Source: an uncultured Lachnospiraceae bacterium
Lineage (GTDB): Bacteria > Bacillota > Clostridia > Lachnospirales > Lachnospiraceae
NCBI GenBank assembly: GCA_947626395.1
Contig: CANQRU010000006.1
Coordinates: 1 to 64,000 of the forward strand
DNA length: 64,000 nt
Direction of reading: 5' to 3'
This document shows positions 53,666 to 62,921 of the stretch, one piece after another. Position 1 is the first letter of the stretch; each line of letters opens with the position of its first letter. The position numbers were made by a program, and so were the translations under genes. A model generated the notes under the pieces. The model was given only the letters and a program-made list of their open reading frames with translations. It was not told the DNA's origin and did not search any database.

Positions 53666-54786
53666 CATTTTTGGATTATAATTTTCGAAGATACAATTTC
53701 CGTCTGCTTCTGTATATGATCGTACTGAGCGTGATCGGCCTTATGGCGATCTACAGTGCCACCAACCAGAACCAGGCTACGGTCAATAAACAGCTCATGG
53801 GAATAGGAGTCGGGCTGGCGATCGCGCTTGTGCTGTCGCTGATTGATTATCACTGGATCCTGTCTTTCCATATACTGATCTACCTTGCGTGCGTGGCGTT
53901 TCTGGCCGCTGTGATCCTCTTCGGACGAAGCCGCGGGATCTCGACCCGCTGGCTTCAGCTTCCGGTCATCGGACAGATCCAGCCGTCGGAGTTCGTCAAG
54001 ATCGGGATCATTCTGTTCTTCTCCTGGTATTTTGAACGATACCGGGAGAAGATGAACCGGATCGCCGTGGTATTCGCAGCCGCAGCCCTGTTCGCGGTTC
54101 CGGCGGTCCTGATCTACAAGCAGCCGAATCTGTCCACGCTGATCGTGATGACGATCGTAGTGGCCGCCATTGTATTCTCAGCGGGGATCAGCTACCGTTG
54201 GATCCTGGGAGTGCTGGCTGTAGCCATACCGGCCGTGTTCCTGCTGTTTTATCTGCTTCAGAAGGGAATGATCCCGTTCCTGGAGCAGTATCAGGCGAAC
54301 CGGATCCTGTCCTGGCAGAATCCGGAGCTCTATTCCGAGACCTATTACCAGCAGGAGAATTCCATTATGGCGATCGGGTCCGGGCAGCTGTGGGGCAAGG
54401 GATGGAACAATACCGGTATCCTTTCCGTCAAGGCCGGCAACTTCCTGGTAGAAGAGCAGAATGATTTTATCTTTGCCATTATCGGGGAAGAGTTTGGATT
54501 TGTTGGATCTCTGGTCGTCATCGGCCTGTATCTTATTTTGGTTTACGAATGCCTGCTTATGGCCATGAGGGCGTCCGATCTTTCGGGCCGCATGATCTGC
54601 GTGGGTATGGCGACTCTGCTTGGTTTCCAGAGCTTCGCCAATATCGCGGTGGCTACGGCCATCTTTCCCAACACAGGTCTGCCGCTTCCGTTTATCAGTT
54701 CCGGTGTAAGCTCTCTTCTGAGTCTGTTCATCGGTATGGGTATCGTTCTCAACGTGGGACTGCAGCGCAAGTACAACAACGAATAA
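53662..54786 (+). CDS. rodA: RodA/FtsW-family glycosyltransferase
   Basis: SEDS-family peptidoglycan polymerase, 374 residues with about ten membrane segments. LPVIGQIQPSEFVKIG, EEQNDFIFAIIGEEFGFVG and FPNTGLPLPFISSGVSSLL are the conserved SEDS blocks, the first two carrying the catalytic Asp/Glu region. Position in the elongation cluster with PBP2 and MreCD favours RodA over FtsW or SpoVE. Four-base overlap with minE. Confidence 0.93.
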   Translation: MTFLDYNFRRYNFRLLLYMIVLSVIGLMAIYSATNQNQATVNKQLMGIGVGLAIALVLSLIDYHWILSFHILIYLACVAFLAAVILFGRSRGISTRWLQLPVIGQIQPSEFVKIGIILFFSWYFERYREKMNRIAVVFAAAALFAVPAVLIYKQPNLSTLIVMTIVVAAIVFSAGISYRWILGVLAVAIPAVFLLFYLLQKGMIPFLEQYQANRILSWQNPELYSETYYQQENSIMAIGSGQLWGKGWNNTGILSVKAGNFLVEEQNDFIFAIIGEEFGFVGSLVVIGLYLILVYECLLMAMRASDLSGRMICVGMATLLGFQSFANIAVATAIFPNTGLPLPFISSGVSSLLSLFIGMGIVLNVGLQRKYNNE

Positions 54787-54799
54787 AGGAGGAGTGTAC

Positions 54800-55195
54800 A
54801 TGAATGTAGGTTTGATCGCACATGATTCCAAGAAGAAACTGATGCAGAACTTCTGTATCGCCTACAGGGGTACCTTAAGCAAACATTCCCTTTACGCCAC
54901 CGGGACTACCGGACGGCTTATCGAGGAAGTGACGAATCTGAACGTTCATAAGTATCTGGCCGGACACCTTGGCGGTGCGGAACAGATGTGTACAGACATT
55001 GAACAGGATCAGCTCGATCTGGTGATCTTCTTCCGTGAACCCGTATCCCCCAAGAGGACGGATCCGGACGGAAGCAGTATCATCCGGATGTGCGACCTTC
55101 ACAATATACCAGTCGCTACCAATCTGGCTACCGGCGAGCTTCTCGTCAAGGCGCTGGAACATGGCGATCTGGAATGGCGGGAGATGTACAAATAA
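54800..55195 (+). CDS. methylglyoxal synthase-like protein with altered active site
   Basis: 131 residues with the MGS fold: GLIAHDSKKKLM, YATGTTGRLIEEVT, IFFREP and NIPVATNLATGELL. Aligned with E. coli MgsA, catalytic Asp71 (GGDQQ) is replaced (GGAEQ here), FFWDP is FFREP, and the His98 position (PHDPD) is Thr (RTDPD). His19 and Asp101 are kept. The protein may be a weak enzyme, use another residue, or have another ligand. Start at 54800 is 6 bases after AAAGGAGGAG; the in-frame GTG at 54794 lies in the ribosome site. Fourteen bases after rodA. Confidence 0.85.
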   Translation: MNVGLIAHDSKKKLMQNFCIAYRGTLSKHSLYATGTTGRLIEEVTNLNVHKYLAGHLGGAEQMCTDIEQDQLDLVIFFREPVSPKRTDPDGSSIIRMCDLHNIPVATNLATGELLVKALEHGDLEWREMYK

Positions 55196-55235
55196 TCCGC
55201 CGGCAACCATTCGCGGCGGTCGGGAGGTCTATTTG

Positions 55236-56249
55236 ATGGATATTCACAGCGGCAGGCGGCATACCGCGATCCGCGCTGTTCTCGTGTGCGCGTTTCTGGT
55301 GGTTCCGCTATCTGTAACCGGCTGCGGAGAGAGGAAATTCGAGGATCCGTATCTGTTTGAAGACAGGAGCATGGAACTGACCGACATACTGCCGGAAGGC
55401 GGTTCCGCGGAGGAAGGTTCCGGATACGGAGAATTATTTGCTTCGGATCTGTGCGTCGTGATGGACGAAGGGGCCTACGACTCCGGCGAGATCACCGCCG
55501 AAGCGGGCGCTGTTTTCGATCTGTCTTCCCGGGAGACGCTTTACAGCAAGAACGCGTTCGAGCGCCTGTATCCGGCCAGCATCACGAAAGTTATGACCGC
55601 GATCCTGGCGATCCGGTACGGCAATCTGTCAGACATGGTAACCGTGACGGAGGACGCGGTGATCACAGAGCCCGGCGCATCCCTTTGCGGGATCAGACCG
55701 GGTGACCGGCTGACCCTGGAACAGCTCCTGTACGGTCTGATGCTTCCGTCGGGCAATGATGCCGGCGCGGCCATTGCCGTACATATTGCGGGAAGCATCG
55801 AGGCGTTTGCGGATATGATGAACCGGGAAGCCCGCGCGCTCGGCGCGGTGGACACGCATTTCGTGAATCCGCACGGCCTTACGGATGAGAACCATTACAC
55901 GACGGCTTACGATCTGTATCTGATCTATAAGGAAGCGCTGACGCTTCCGGAATTCCGCGAGATCACCGGCACCGTATCGTACGACGCTTCCTATGTGGAC
56001 GCGTCCGGAGCAGCCGTAGAGAAGACATGGAGCGGCACCAACATGTATATGCTTGGAAAGCGCGATACCCCCGGAGGCCTTACTGTTTTTTCCAGCAAGA
56101 CCGGCACTACCCAGGCGGCGGGAAGCTGTCTGATCATGGCGACGCGGGATACGGACGGCGGAGAGTATATTTCCGTGGTTCTGAAGTCCGAAGACAGAAG
56201 CAGTCTCTATGATAACATGACAAAGTTAATTTCCAAGATTGACAATTAG
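55236..56249 (+). CDS. D-alanyl-D-alanine carboxypeptidase, S11 family, lipoprotein form
   Basis: DacF-like, 337 residues. A signal peptide ends in the lipobox VTGC (Cys about residue 30), so the enzyme is probably lipid-anchored rather than held by a C-terminal helix. Active-site motifs: S115-ITK, S172-GN, K288-TG. It trims the terminal D-Ala of peptidoglycan stems. CGGGAGG lies about 9 bases before the ATG at 55236. A new promoter starts the next gene. Confidence 0.92.
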   Translation: MDIHSGRRHTAIRAVLVCAFLVVPLSVTGCGERKFEDPYLFEDRSMELTDILPEGGSAEEGSGYGELFASDLCVVMDEGAYDSGEITAEAGAVFDLSSRETLYSKNAFERLYPASITKVMTAILAIRYGNLSDMVTVTEDAVITEPGASLCGIRPGDRLTLEQLLYGLMLPSGNDAGAAIAVHIAGSIEAFADMMNREARALGAVDTHFVNPHGLTDENHYTTAYDLYLIYKEALTLPEFREITGTVSYDASYVDASGAAVEKTWSGTNMYMLGKRDTPGGLTVFSSKTGTTQAAGSCLIMATRDTDGGEYISVVLKSEDRSSLYDNMTKLISKIDN

Positions 56250-56252
56250 TGA

Positions 56253-56281
56253 TTGCCTTTTCGGACGAGATATACTATAAT
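56253..56281 (+). promoter_or_regulatory. sigma-A promoter of the P-loop protein
   Basis: TTGCCT (56253-56258), 17 bases, TATAAT (56276-56281). Confidence 0.8.
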
Positions 56282-56337
56282 TGAACTGAAAATAAATAAC
56301 TTTTTATACAAACCTATCACTCAAGGAGGACAAACAC

Positions 56338-56757
56338 ATGGTGCAGATTATCGCAGGCGACAAGGGAAAGGGCAAGACCAAGTATCTGCTGGACAAGGCC
56401 AATGCGGCGATCAAGGAAGCGAAAGGCTCCATCGTTTATCTGGATAAAAGTTCCAAGCATATGTATGAGCTGAACAACAAGATCCGTCTGATCAACGTCA
56501 AAGGATTCGATATTAACGACAGTTCGGGGTTCCTCGGATTCGTCAGCGGGATCATCTCTCAGGATCATGATCTGGAGATCATGTTCTTAGACAGCTTTTT
56601 GAAGCTTGCCTGCCTGGAAGGCCAGGATATCACAGAAACCGTGAACGCGCTGGAGCAGATCGGCGAGAAGTTCCATGTAACATTTGTTCTGAGCGTATCC
56701 CGGGACGCGGACGCGCTGCCGGACAGCATGAAAGAGAAGATTACGATCTCCCTGTAG
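56338..56757 (+). CDS. small P-loop protein of unknown function
   Basis: 139 residues. A Walker A-like loop GDKGKGKTKYLLDKAN opens the protein, and IMFLDSFLKLA resembles a Walker B strand. It appears to be a minimal P-loop ATPase-like fold sometimes labelled a twitching-motility protein, a label with no support here. AAGGAGGAC precedes the ATG. It has its own promoter and terminator, so it is a single-gene unit between cell-wall genes. Confidence 0.75.
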   Translation: MVQIIAGDKGKGKTKYLLDKANAAIKEAKGSIVYLDKSSKHMYELNNKIRLINVKGFDINDSSGFLGFVSGIISQDHDLEIMFLDSFLKLACLEGQDITETVNALEQIGEKFHVTFVLSVSRDADALPDSMKEKITISL

Positions 56758-56792
56758 GAGACCGACAGTCATAAGATATTTACATGATACTT

Positions 56793-56819
56793 AAGAGCCT
56801 GCCAAGCCAGGCTCTTTTT
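56793..56819 (+). terminator. intrinsic terminator after the P-loop gene
   Basis: AAGAGCCTG pairs with CAGGCTCTT, followed by TTT; the T-run directly precedes the ribosome site of the next gene. Confidence 0.9.
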
Positions 56820-56835
56820 GAGGAGAACCGGTTCC

Positions 56836-58233
56836 ATGGCGAAGAAGAACAAGAAGATAGTCAAATACCGCCGTCCTTTGCAGATCAATATCGGAATGAT
56901 CATATTTTTCGTTATTTTTCTGTACCTGGCTTTTTATGTCTATCAGTATTGTACCCGGGACAAAGTTCAGCCCTATGAAGTGACGGAAGGGTCGATCGCG
57001 AGCGACCGTAATTTTACCGGCATCGTTCTTCGGGATGAAACAACCGAATACGCGGATCAGAGCGGATACATCAATTATTATATCCGCGAAGGAAAGCGGG
57101 CAGCCGCAGGGACAAGCATCTATTCCATGGATGAAACCGGAGAGGCCGCGAAGCTTATGGAGGAGAACGCCGCCGCGGAACAGCTGTCTGAGGAAGATGT
57201 GATCAGCGTCAAGAAAGCGCTGTCGGCATTCAGCCTGTCCTATTCGGATATGGATTTCAGTCAGGTCTATGATTCCAGGTATTCCCTGGATGCCATGGTC
57301 ATGGAGTACGCGAATTTCAATGCAGCCAACGCGGATGAACAGCTGGCCGAACAGTTAGGGGGCAATTTCTCCCAGATCCATACTCCGGTCAGCGGCGTGA
57401 TCTCTTATTCGATCGACGGTTTCGAGGATCTGGACGCTTCCCAGATCTCGGAAAGCAGCTTTGACCGAAGCCAGTACAGCCGGGCCATCACCCATGCGGG
57501 CGATCTGGTAGAGCAGGGAACGCCGATCTATAAGGTCATCACCGATGATAACTGGTCGCTGGTGTTTCCTCTGTCAGAGACTGATGTGACGGACTTCCGG
57601 GACCTCACTTCGCTCACAGTGCGTTTCCCGGGACACGATCTTACGACCAGCGGCAGTTTCTCCATGATCAGCGGAGCAGACGGCAATCCTTACGGCAAGC
57701 TCGATTTCAACCGATATATGGTGCAGTTCATTTCCGAGCGTTATCTGGATTTTCAGGTGATCATGGAGGTGGCCCAGGGGCTTAAGATCCCTGTCAGTTC
57801 CGTCACCTCGAAGAACTTCTATCTTGTTCCCGTCACCTATCTGACGACAGGCGGCGATACGGATCAGGAAGGCTTTAATAAGGAGATCTACACGGAGAGC
57901 GGTACACTGGTGGATTTTGTGCCGGCGACGATCTACTATTCCACGGATGAATTCTACTATATAGACACCGCGGAAGACGCGGAGATACATGCCGGAGATT
58001 ATCTGGTCAAGCCGAATTCCTCCGACCGCTTCCAGGTGGGACAGACGGCCTCGCTTCAGGGCGTTTACAATATCAACCGCGGATATTCGGTATTCAAGCA
58101 GATCGAGATCCTTGCCCAGAATAACGAATTCTATACGGTTAAGAAGGGAACCAGCTACGGCCTGAGCGTCTACGATCATATTGTTCTGGACGCCTCTACC
58201 GTGGCGGGCGAAGATCAGCTGATCTATCAATAA
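56836..58233 (+). CDS. HlyD-like membrane-anchored adaptor protein
   Basis: 465 residues: basic N-terminus, one membrane segment (about 20-38) and a long extracytoplasmic region with a lipoyl/barrel-sandwich-like start (GIVLRDETTEYADQSGYINYYIREGKRAAAGTSIYSM) and a helical hairpin. It resembles HlyD-type adaptors, but no ABC or RND pump lies beside it; position before yggS-sepF suggests a division-linked envelope role, as in many Clostridia. GAGGAGAA precedes the ATG at 56836. Confidence 0.8.
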   Translation: MAKKNKKIVKYRRPLQINIGMIIFFVIFLYLAFYVYQYCTRDKVQPYEVTEGSIASDRNFTGIVLRDETTEYADQSGYINYYIREGKRAAAGTSIYSMDETGEAAKLMEENAAAEQLSEEDVISVKKALSAFSLSYSDMDFSQVYDSRYSLDAMVMEYANFNAANADEQLAEQLGGNFSQIHTPVSGVISYSIDGFEDLDASQISESSFDRSQYSRAITHAGDLVEQGTPIYKVITDDNWSLVFPLSETDVTDFRDLTSLTVRFPGHDLTTSGSFSMISGADGNPYGKLDFNRYMVQFISERYLDFQVIMEVAQGLKIPVSSVTSKNFYLVPVTYLTTGGDTDQEGFNKEIYTESGTLVDFVPATIYYSTDEFYYIDTAEDAEIHAGDYLVKPNSSDRFQVGQTASLQGVYNINRGYSVFKQIEILAQNNEFYTVKKGTSYGLSVYDHIVLDASTVAGEDQLIYQ

Positions 58234-58246
58234 GGGAGTACAGGAA

Positions 58247-58945
58247 ATGGTTGCGGAACGATATCATGAGATTCAGAAAAGAGTGGAGGCTGCCTGCGCA
58301 AGAGCAGGGCGGAGGACGTCGGATGTTACCCTGATCGCCGTCAGCAAGACGAAGCCTGTCGAGATGCTGAAAGAAGCTTATGCGGCGGGAGCCAGGGATT
58401 TCGGGGAGAATAAGGTTCAGGAAATCCTGGAGAAATCCCCGGCGCTTCCCGAAGATATACGATGGCATATGATCGGTCATCTTCAGACGAATAAGGTACG
58501 TCAGACGGTCGGCAGGGCCTGCCTGATCCACTCTGTCGATTCCGTAAAGCTGGCCCGTGAGATCGAAAAAGAAGCGGCTAAGCACAATATGCAGATGCCA
58601 GTTCTCCTGGAAGTCAATGTGGCCAAAGAAGAAAGCAAATTCGGTTTCTATCTGGAGGATACGGAAGCCGCCCTGCGCGAAATAGCCGCATTTCCCCATG
58701 TGAATATACAGGGACTTATGACGATCGCGCCGTTCGTGGAGAATCCGGAAGAAAACCGGCAAATTTTTCGGGAATTGTATCAATTTTTTATTGACATCAA
58801 AAGCAAAAACGTCGATAATGTTAATATGAATGTTCTCTCCATGGGTATGACCGGAGATTTTGAAGTTGCGATCGAAGAGGGCGCTACCATGGTGAGAGTA
58901 GGCACCGGAATTTTCGGTGAACGACAAATAAGGGAGAATATTTAG
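58247..58945 (+). CDS. PLP homeostasis protein, YggS/PLPBP family
   Basis: 232 residues. The fold type III signature with the PLP lysine is LIAVSKTKPVEMLKEAY; GENKVQEILEK, WHMIGHLQTNKVR and LSMGMTGDFEVAIEEGATMVRVGTGIFGER are typical. It binds PLP and buffers vitamin B6 and amino acid pools; no enzymatic activity is known. GGGAGTACAGG precedes the ATG. Classic placement immediately before sepF. Confidence 0.97.
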   Translation: MVAERYHEIQKRVEAACARAGRRTSDVTLIAVSKTKPVEMLKEAYAAGARDFGENKVQEILEKSPALPEDIRWHMIGHLQTNKVRQTVGRACLIHSVDSVKLAREIEKEAAKHNMQMPVLLEVNVAKEESKFGFYLEDTEAALREIAAFPHVNIQGLMTIAPFVENPEENRQIFRELYQFFIDIKSKNVDNVNMNVLSMGMTGDFEVAIEEGATMVRVGTGIFGERQIRENI

Positions 58946-58947
58946 AG

Positions 58948-59478
58948 ATGGGTGTTTTTGGTAAATTTATGGACAGCATTCGGCTGCGCGACAATGAAGA
59001 TGACGATTATTTTCTGGATGATGACTATGAGGAAGATGAGAAGCCCGCGAAGAAGAGTCTGTTCGGAGGCGGAAGCCGTCAGGATGACGACTACTACGAT
59101 GATATAGAAGAGGAAGAACCGCCCAAGCCCCGTTTCTTAGGAAGCAGCCGGTCCGCCAAGGTAGTTCCGATGAAGCAGCGTTCCATGGAGGTTTCCATGG
59201 TGAAGCCGACGTCCATCGAAGACGCCAAGGAGATCTGCGATTATCTGCTGGCAGGCAAAGCAGTCGTCCTGAATATGGAGGGGCTGCAGACCGAAGTCGC
59301 GCAGAGGATCATCGATTTTACTTCCGGCGCTACCTACTCCATGAACGGCAACCTGCAGAAGATATCCAACTATATTTTCATTGCTACGCCTGAGTCGGTA
59401 GAACTTTCCGGCGATTTTCAGGATCTGTTAGGCAGCGGAAGCAGCATGGATATTTCCGGATTGAATTTCCGGATCTGA
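58948..59478 (+). CDS. sepF: cell division protein SepF
   Basis: 176 residues. The amphipathic membrane-binding N-terminal helix (MGVFGKFMDSIRL) is followed by a very acidic low-complexity linker (about 16-60), then the SepF domain (PTSIEDAKEICDYLLAGKAVVLNMEGLQTEVAQRIIDFTSGATYSMNGNLQKISNYIFIATP). It anchors and bundles FtsZ filaments at the septum. Two bases after yggS, hence co-translated. Its linker is unusually rich in Asp/Glu/Tyr. Confidence 0.97.
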   Translation: MGVFGKFMDSIRLRDNEDDDYFLDDDYEEDEKPAKKSLFGGGSRQDDDYYDDIEEEEPPKPRFLGSSRSAKVVPMKQRSMEVSMVKPTSIEDAKEICDYLLAGKAVVLNMEGLQTEVAQRIIDFTSGATYSMNGNLQKISNYIFIATPESVELSGDFQDLLGSGSSMDISGLNFRI

Positions 59479-59495
59479 TAGGACAGGAATTTATA

Positions 59496-59566
59496 GCAGG
59501 CATTCCCTTGTCTGTGATCCTGCCGCAAGGCAGCAGAACCGATAGGGTGGAGTGTCTGCTTTTTTG
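59496..59566 (+). terminator. large terminator after sepF
   Basis: GCAGGCATTCC (59496-59506) pairs with GGAGTGTCTGC (59549-59559), allowing G-U, then TTTTTTG. An inner hairpin CTGCC-gcaa-GGCAG sits in the loop. Confidence 0.8.
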
Positions 59567-59605
59567 TATCACTGGCAAATAATTACAGGAAGGTATTTTC
59601 ATAAT

Positions 59606-60694
59606 ATGGACAAACGGCTGACAGTACACCGGGACGGCGTTCCGATCTATGATATTGTATTATCCGGTTCTTTCGATGAACTGGCTGATGAAGTGAGCAG
59701 ACTGGACGTCGGATGCCGCCGGCTCTGCATCGTGACCGATTCCAATGTGGCCGCGCTTTATCTGGAAACGGTATCGGACATACTGAAGGATTGCTGCCGC
59801 AGCCTGACTTCGTTTGTATTTCATGCAGGGGAAGAATACAAGAATCTTGACACCGTGCGGGATCTGTACCTGCATCTGATCGGCAGTCAGTTTGACCGGA
59901 AAGATATGCTTGTAGCGCTGGGCGGCGGTGTGGTCGGCGATCTGTGCGGTTACGCCGCGGCCACTTATCTGCGCGGAATCTCCTTTATTCAGATTCCGAC
60001 CACGCTTCTTTCCCAGGTGGACAGTTCCATCGGCGGGAAGACCGGCGTCGATGTGGACGCCTATAAGAACATGGTCGGCGCGTTCCATATGCCGGCTCTG
60101 GTATATACGAATGTAAGTACGTTAAAGACGCTCCCGCCCGTGCAGTACAGTTCCGGGATGGGGGAGATCATCAAGCACGGCCTGATCCGCGATATCGGGT
60201 ACTATGAGTGGCTCGGCGCAAACCGGGATCAGATCCTTCGAAAGGACGAAGCCGCCTGTATGGCGATGATCCGACGCAGCGATGAGATCAAACAACAGAT
60301 CGTGGAAGCTGACCCTACCGAGAAGGGAGAGCGGGCGCTTCTGAATCTTGGACACACGCTGGGGCACGCGATCGAGAAAATGGCGGATTTTACTTTGCCT
60401 CACGGACACTGCGTCGGACTGGGCCTTCTGGCGGCCGCGGAGATCTCGCGGGCGCGCAGATGGATCGGGGAAGAGGATATTATCCGGCTGAAGAACCTTC
60501 TTATGGATTACGACATTCCGGTATCTGTAAGCGGGCAGGATGCGGATGCGGTCCTGGCGGCCACGAAGAACGACAAGAAGATGGACGGCGGAAAGATCCG
60601 TTTTATCCTTCTTAGGTCGGTCGGCGACGCCGTCATCGATAAGACGGTAACGGACGATGAGATGAGAGCGGCGCTGAATACGATATTATTGTAA
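59606..60694 (+). CDS. aroB: 3-dehydroquinate synthase
   Basis: Second step of the shikimate pathway, NAD- and metal-dependent. 362 residues with GGGVVGDLCGYAAATYLRGI, TTLLSQVDSSIGGKTGVD, GMGEIIKHG and LNLGHTLGHAIEK, covering the NAD site and the metal ligands (Glu, two His). Start at 59606 follows AGGAAGGT. No other aromatic-pathway gene is adjacent. lspA and rluD follow closely, so it may lead that operon. Confidence 0.97.
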   Translation: MDKRLTVHRDGVPIYDIVLSGSFDELADEVSRLDVGCRRLCIVTDSNVAALYLETVSDILKDCCRSLTSFVFHAGEEYKNLDTVRDLYLHLIGSQFDRKDMLVALGGGVVGDLCGYAAATYLRGISFIQIPTTLLSQVDSSIGGKTGVDVDAYKNMVGAFHMPALVYTNVSTLKTLPPVQYSSGMGEIIKHGLIRDIGYYEWLGANRDQILRKDEAACMAMIRRSDEIKQQIVEADPTEKGERALLNLGHTLGHAIEKMADFTLPHGHCVGLGLLAAAEISRARRWIGEEDIIRLKNLLMDYDIPVSVSGQDADAVLAATKNDKKMDGGKIRFILLRSVGDAVIDKTVTDDEMRAALNTILL

Positions 60695-60725
60695 ATTTGA
60701 ATTGCATCTGGAGGATATCAATATC

Positions 60726-61244
60726 ATGAATAAGCGGATCCTGCGTCTGGCATTAAGTTTTCTGCTTTTCGGCCTTCTTTACGTTCTGGATCAGTTCACG
60801 AAAGGACTGGCCGTAGAAAGACTGAAAGGCGGCGACCCATTTGTGATCTGGAAGGGCGTTTTCGAGCTGCAGTATTCCGAGAACCAGGGAGCGGCCTTCG
60901 GGCTTCTGCAGGGACAGCAGCTGCTGTTCTTTATCGTCGCGTTTCTCGTATTCGCGGCTGCGCTTTATCTGATATGGACGCTGCCGGAGAAGACGCGTTA
61001 TCTGCCCCTGATCCTCTGTCTGACGGTCATTGCGGCCGGTGCGGCCGGCAATCTGGCGGATCGCGTCACGCAGGGGTATGTGGTGGATTTTCTTTACTTC
61101 AAGCTGATCGATTTCCCGATCTTTAATGTGGCGGACTGTTATGTGACCGGCGCGACCGGACTGCTTTTTGTTCTGCTGTTCTTCGGCTTTTACAGCGAAG
61201 AGGAGATCGCGTCCATGATTCCGGGAAGAAAGGAGACGCAGTGA
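60726..61244 (+). CDS. lspA: lipoprotein signal peptidase (signal peptidase II)
   Basis: 172 residues with four membrane segments. The aspartic protease dyad is in AGNLADRV and FNVADCYV, preceded by YSENQGAAFGLLQG. It cleaves prolipoprotein signal peptides; candidate substrates in this window are the DUF3160 protein, the 37684 lipoprotein and the DacF-like enzyme. GGAGG lies 11 bases before the ATG at 60726. It overlaps rluD by 4 bases, a common lspA-rluD pairing. Confidence 0.97.
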   Translation: MNKRILRLALSFLLFGLLYVLDQFTKGLAVERLKGGDPFVIWKGVFELQYSENQGAAFGLLQGQQLLFFIVAFLVFAAALYLIWTLPEKTRYLPLILCLTVIAAGAAGNLADRVTQGYVVDFLYFKLIDFPIFNVADCYVTGATGLLFVLLFFGFYSEEEIASMIPGRKETQ

Positions 61245-62158
61245 GATATCAGCTCCTGGTTGGGGAAGAAGAGCGCGCCGAAAGGATCGACCGGTACCTG
61301 GCCGGACACTGCGGGGATCTGTCGCGTTCCTATCTGCAGAAGATCCTGAAATCCGAAGGAGTTATGGTGAACGGCTCTCCGGTGAAGACAAATTATAAGA
61401 TAAACGCCGGCGACCGGATCGAATTCGAAACGCCGGACGCGGCGGATGCGGAGATTACCGCGAGGGAAATGGATCTGGATATCATCTATGAAGACGAAGA
61501 CGTTCTGCTGGTCAATAAGCCCAAAGGAATGGTCGTCCATCCGGCCGCGGGGCATACGGACGATACGCTGGTCAACGGACTGATGGCTCACTGCAAAGGG
61601 CAGCTTTCCGGAATCAACGGCGTCATGCGCCCCGGAATCGTGCACCGGATCGACAGGGATACCACGGGGATCCTGATCGTATGTAAGAATGATCTTGCCC
61701 ATAATTCCATCGCGCAGCAGCTGAAGGACCACACGATCACCCGCCGTTATCAGGCCGTTGTCTGCGGCGTTGTGAAGGAAGAGGATGGCACTGTTGACGC
61801 GCCCATCGGCCGCCATCCCACAGACCGGAAGAAGATGGCCGTAAATGTGAAAAACGGGCGGCGGGCGGTGACGCATTACCGGGTATTGGAGCGCTTTGCC
61901 GGATATACCTATATTGAATGCCGCCTGGAGACCGGAAGAACCCACCAGATCCGCGTGCATATGAGTTCGATCCATCATCCGGTGCTTGGCGATACCGTGT
62001 ACGGGCCGGCCAAGTGTCCGTTTGCGCTGGAAGGGCAGACGCTTCATGCAGGAGTGCTGGGTTTTATCCATCCCAGAACCGGCGAATATATGGAATTTCG
62101 CGCGCCGCTGCCGGAATACTTTGCGGATCTGCTTGAAAAGCTGAGAAAATTAACATAA
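61241..62158 (+). CDS. RluA-family pseudouridine synthase (RluD-like)
   Basis: 305 residues: N-terminal S4 RNA-binding domain (ERIDRYLAGHCGDLSRSYLQKILKSEGVMVNG) and a catalytic core with HRIDRDTTG (catalytic D138), NKPKGMVVHPA and RTHQIRVHM. It probably modifies 23S rRNA. The start codon is GTG, supported by AAGGAG and by the GTGA overlap with the lspA stop. Confidence 0.95.
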   Translation: MRYQLLVGEEERAERIDRYLAGHCGDLSRSYLQKILKSEGVMVNGSPVKTNYKINAGDRIEFETPDAADAEITAREMDLDIIYEDEDVLLVNKPKGMVVHPAAGHTDDTLVNGLMAHCKGQLSGINGVMRPGIVHRIDRDTTGILIVCKNDLAHNSIAQQLKDHTITRRYQAVVCGVVKEEDGTVDAPIGRHPTDRKKMAVNVKNGRRAVTHYRVLERFAGYTYIECRLETGRTHQIRVHMSSIHHPVLGDTVYGPAKCPFALEGQTLHAGVLGFIHPRTGEYMEFRAPLPEYFADLLEKLRKLT

Positions 62159-62200
62159 ATTTATACTATACTTTCCGAAATGATTGATGTATAATTTTTT

Positions 62201-62250
62201 CCGTAGGGATCATGTCCGAAGGACATGATTTGATATATTCGTTTCTACGG
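62201..62250 (+). other. nested hairpin before the kinase-like gene
   Basis: CCGTAG (62201-62206) pairs with CTACGG (62245-62250), and an inner ATCATGTCC-gaa-GGACATGAT sits inside. TATAAT at 62190-62195 may be its -10, so it would be a leader element of the next gene. There is no T-run. Confidence 0.5.
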
Positions 62251-62269
62251 ACAGGAAGGAGAGGGGTAT

Positions 62270-62902
62270 ATGGAAGGCAAACTTATATTTACGATCGGAC
62301 GGCAGTGCGGAAGTAAAGGGCGTTCCATCGGTCTGAAACTGGCGGAGACGATGGGGATCAAGTGCTACGACAAAGAGCTTCTGACCGAGGCGGCCAAGAA
62401 CAGCGGCCTCTGCAAGGAAGTATTTGAATCCCACGACGAGAAAGCAGCAGGCAGCTTCCTTTATTCTCTTGTTATGGATACTTACTCGATGGGATATAAT
62501 ACCTCGTCTTATATGAATATGCCGATCAACCACAAGGTCTTTCTGGCTCAGTTCGATACGATCAAGAAACTGGCGGAAGAGGAGTCCTGCGTGTTTGTAG
62601 GGCGCTGCGCGGATTATGCTCTGGCTGAACACGCCAACACCGTTACGATCTTCATAACAGGGAACGAAGAGGACAAGATCCATCATCTGATGGAGCTCCA
62701 TAACGTCAATGAATCGAAGGCCAAAGATATCATGATCAAGACGGATAAGAACCGTTCCAGCTATTATAATTACTATTCCGGCAAGAAGTGGGGCGACGCC
62801 AGGAATTACGATCTGTGCATTAACAGCAGCGAGGTGGGCGTCGACGGCGCAGTCAGTCTGATCTGCGAATTTGCCCGCATCAAATCAGATTACCTTAGAT
62901 AA
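62270..62902 (+). CDS. cytidylate kinase-like family protein
   Basis: 210 residues. P-loop-like start IFTIGRQCGSKGRSIGLKLAETMGIKCYDKELL, a middle FVGRCADYAL and an Arg-rich region resemble the cytidylate-kinase-2 family (AAK6-like), which is common in Clostridia but is not the housekeeping Cmk. Its substrate is unproven. GAAGGAGAGGGG precedes the ATG. It follows rluD by 111 bases holding the nested hairpin. Confidence 0.87.
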   Translation: MEGKLIFTIGRQCGSKGRSIGLKLAETMGIKCYDKELLTEAAKNSGLCKEVFESHDEKAAGSFLYSLVMDTYSMGYNTSSYMNMPINHKVFLAQFDTIKKLAEEESCVFVGRCADYALAEHANTVTIFITGNEEDKIHHLMELHNVNESKAKDIMIKTDKNRSSYYNYYSGKKWGDARNYDLCINSSEVGVDGAVSLICEFARIKSDYLR

Positions 62903-62921
62903 CAGGAGTACCATCGATATT

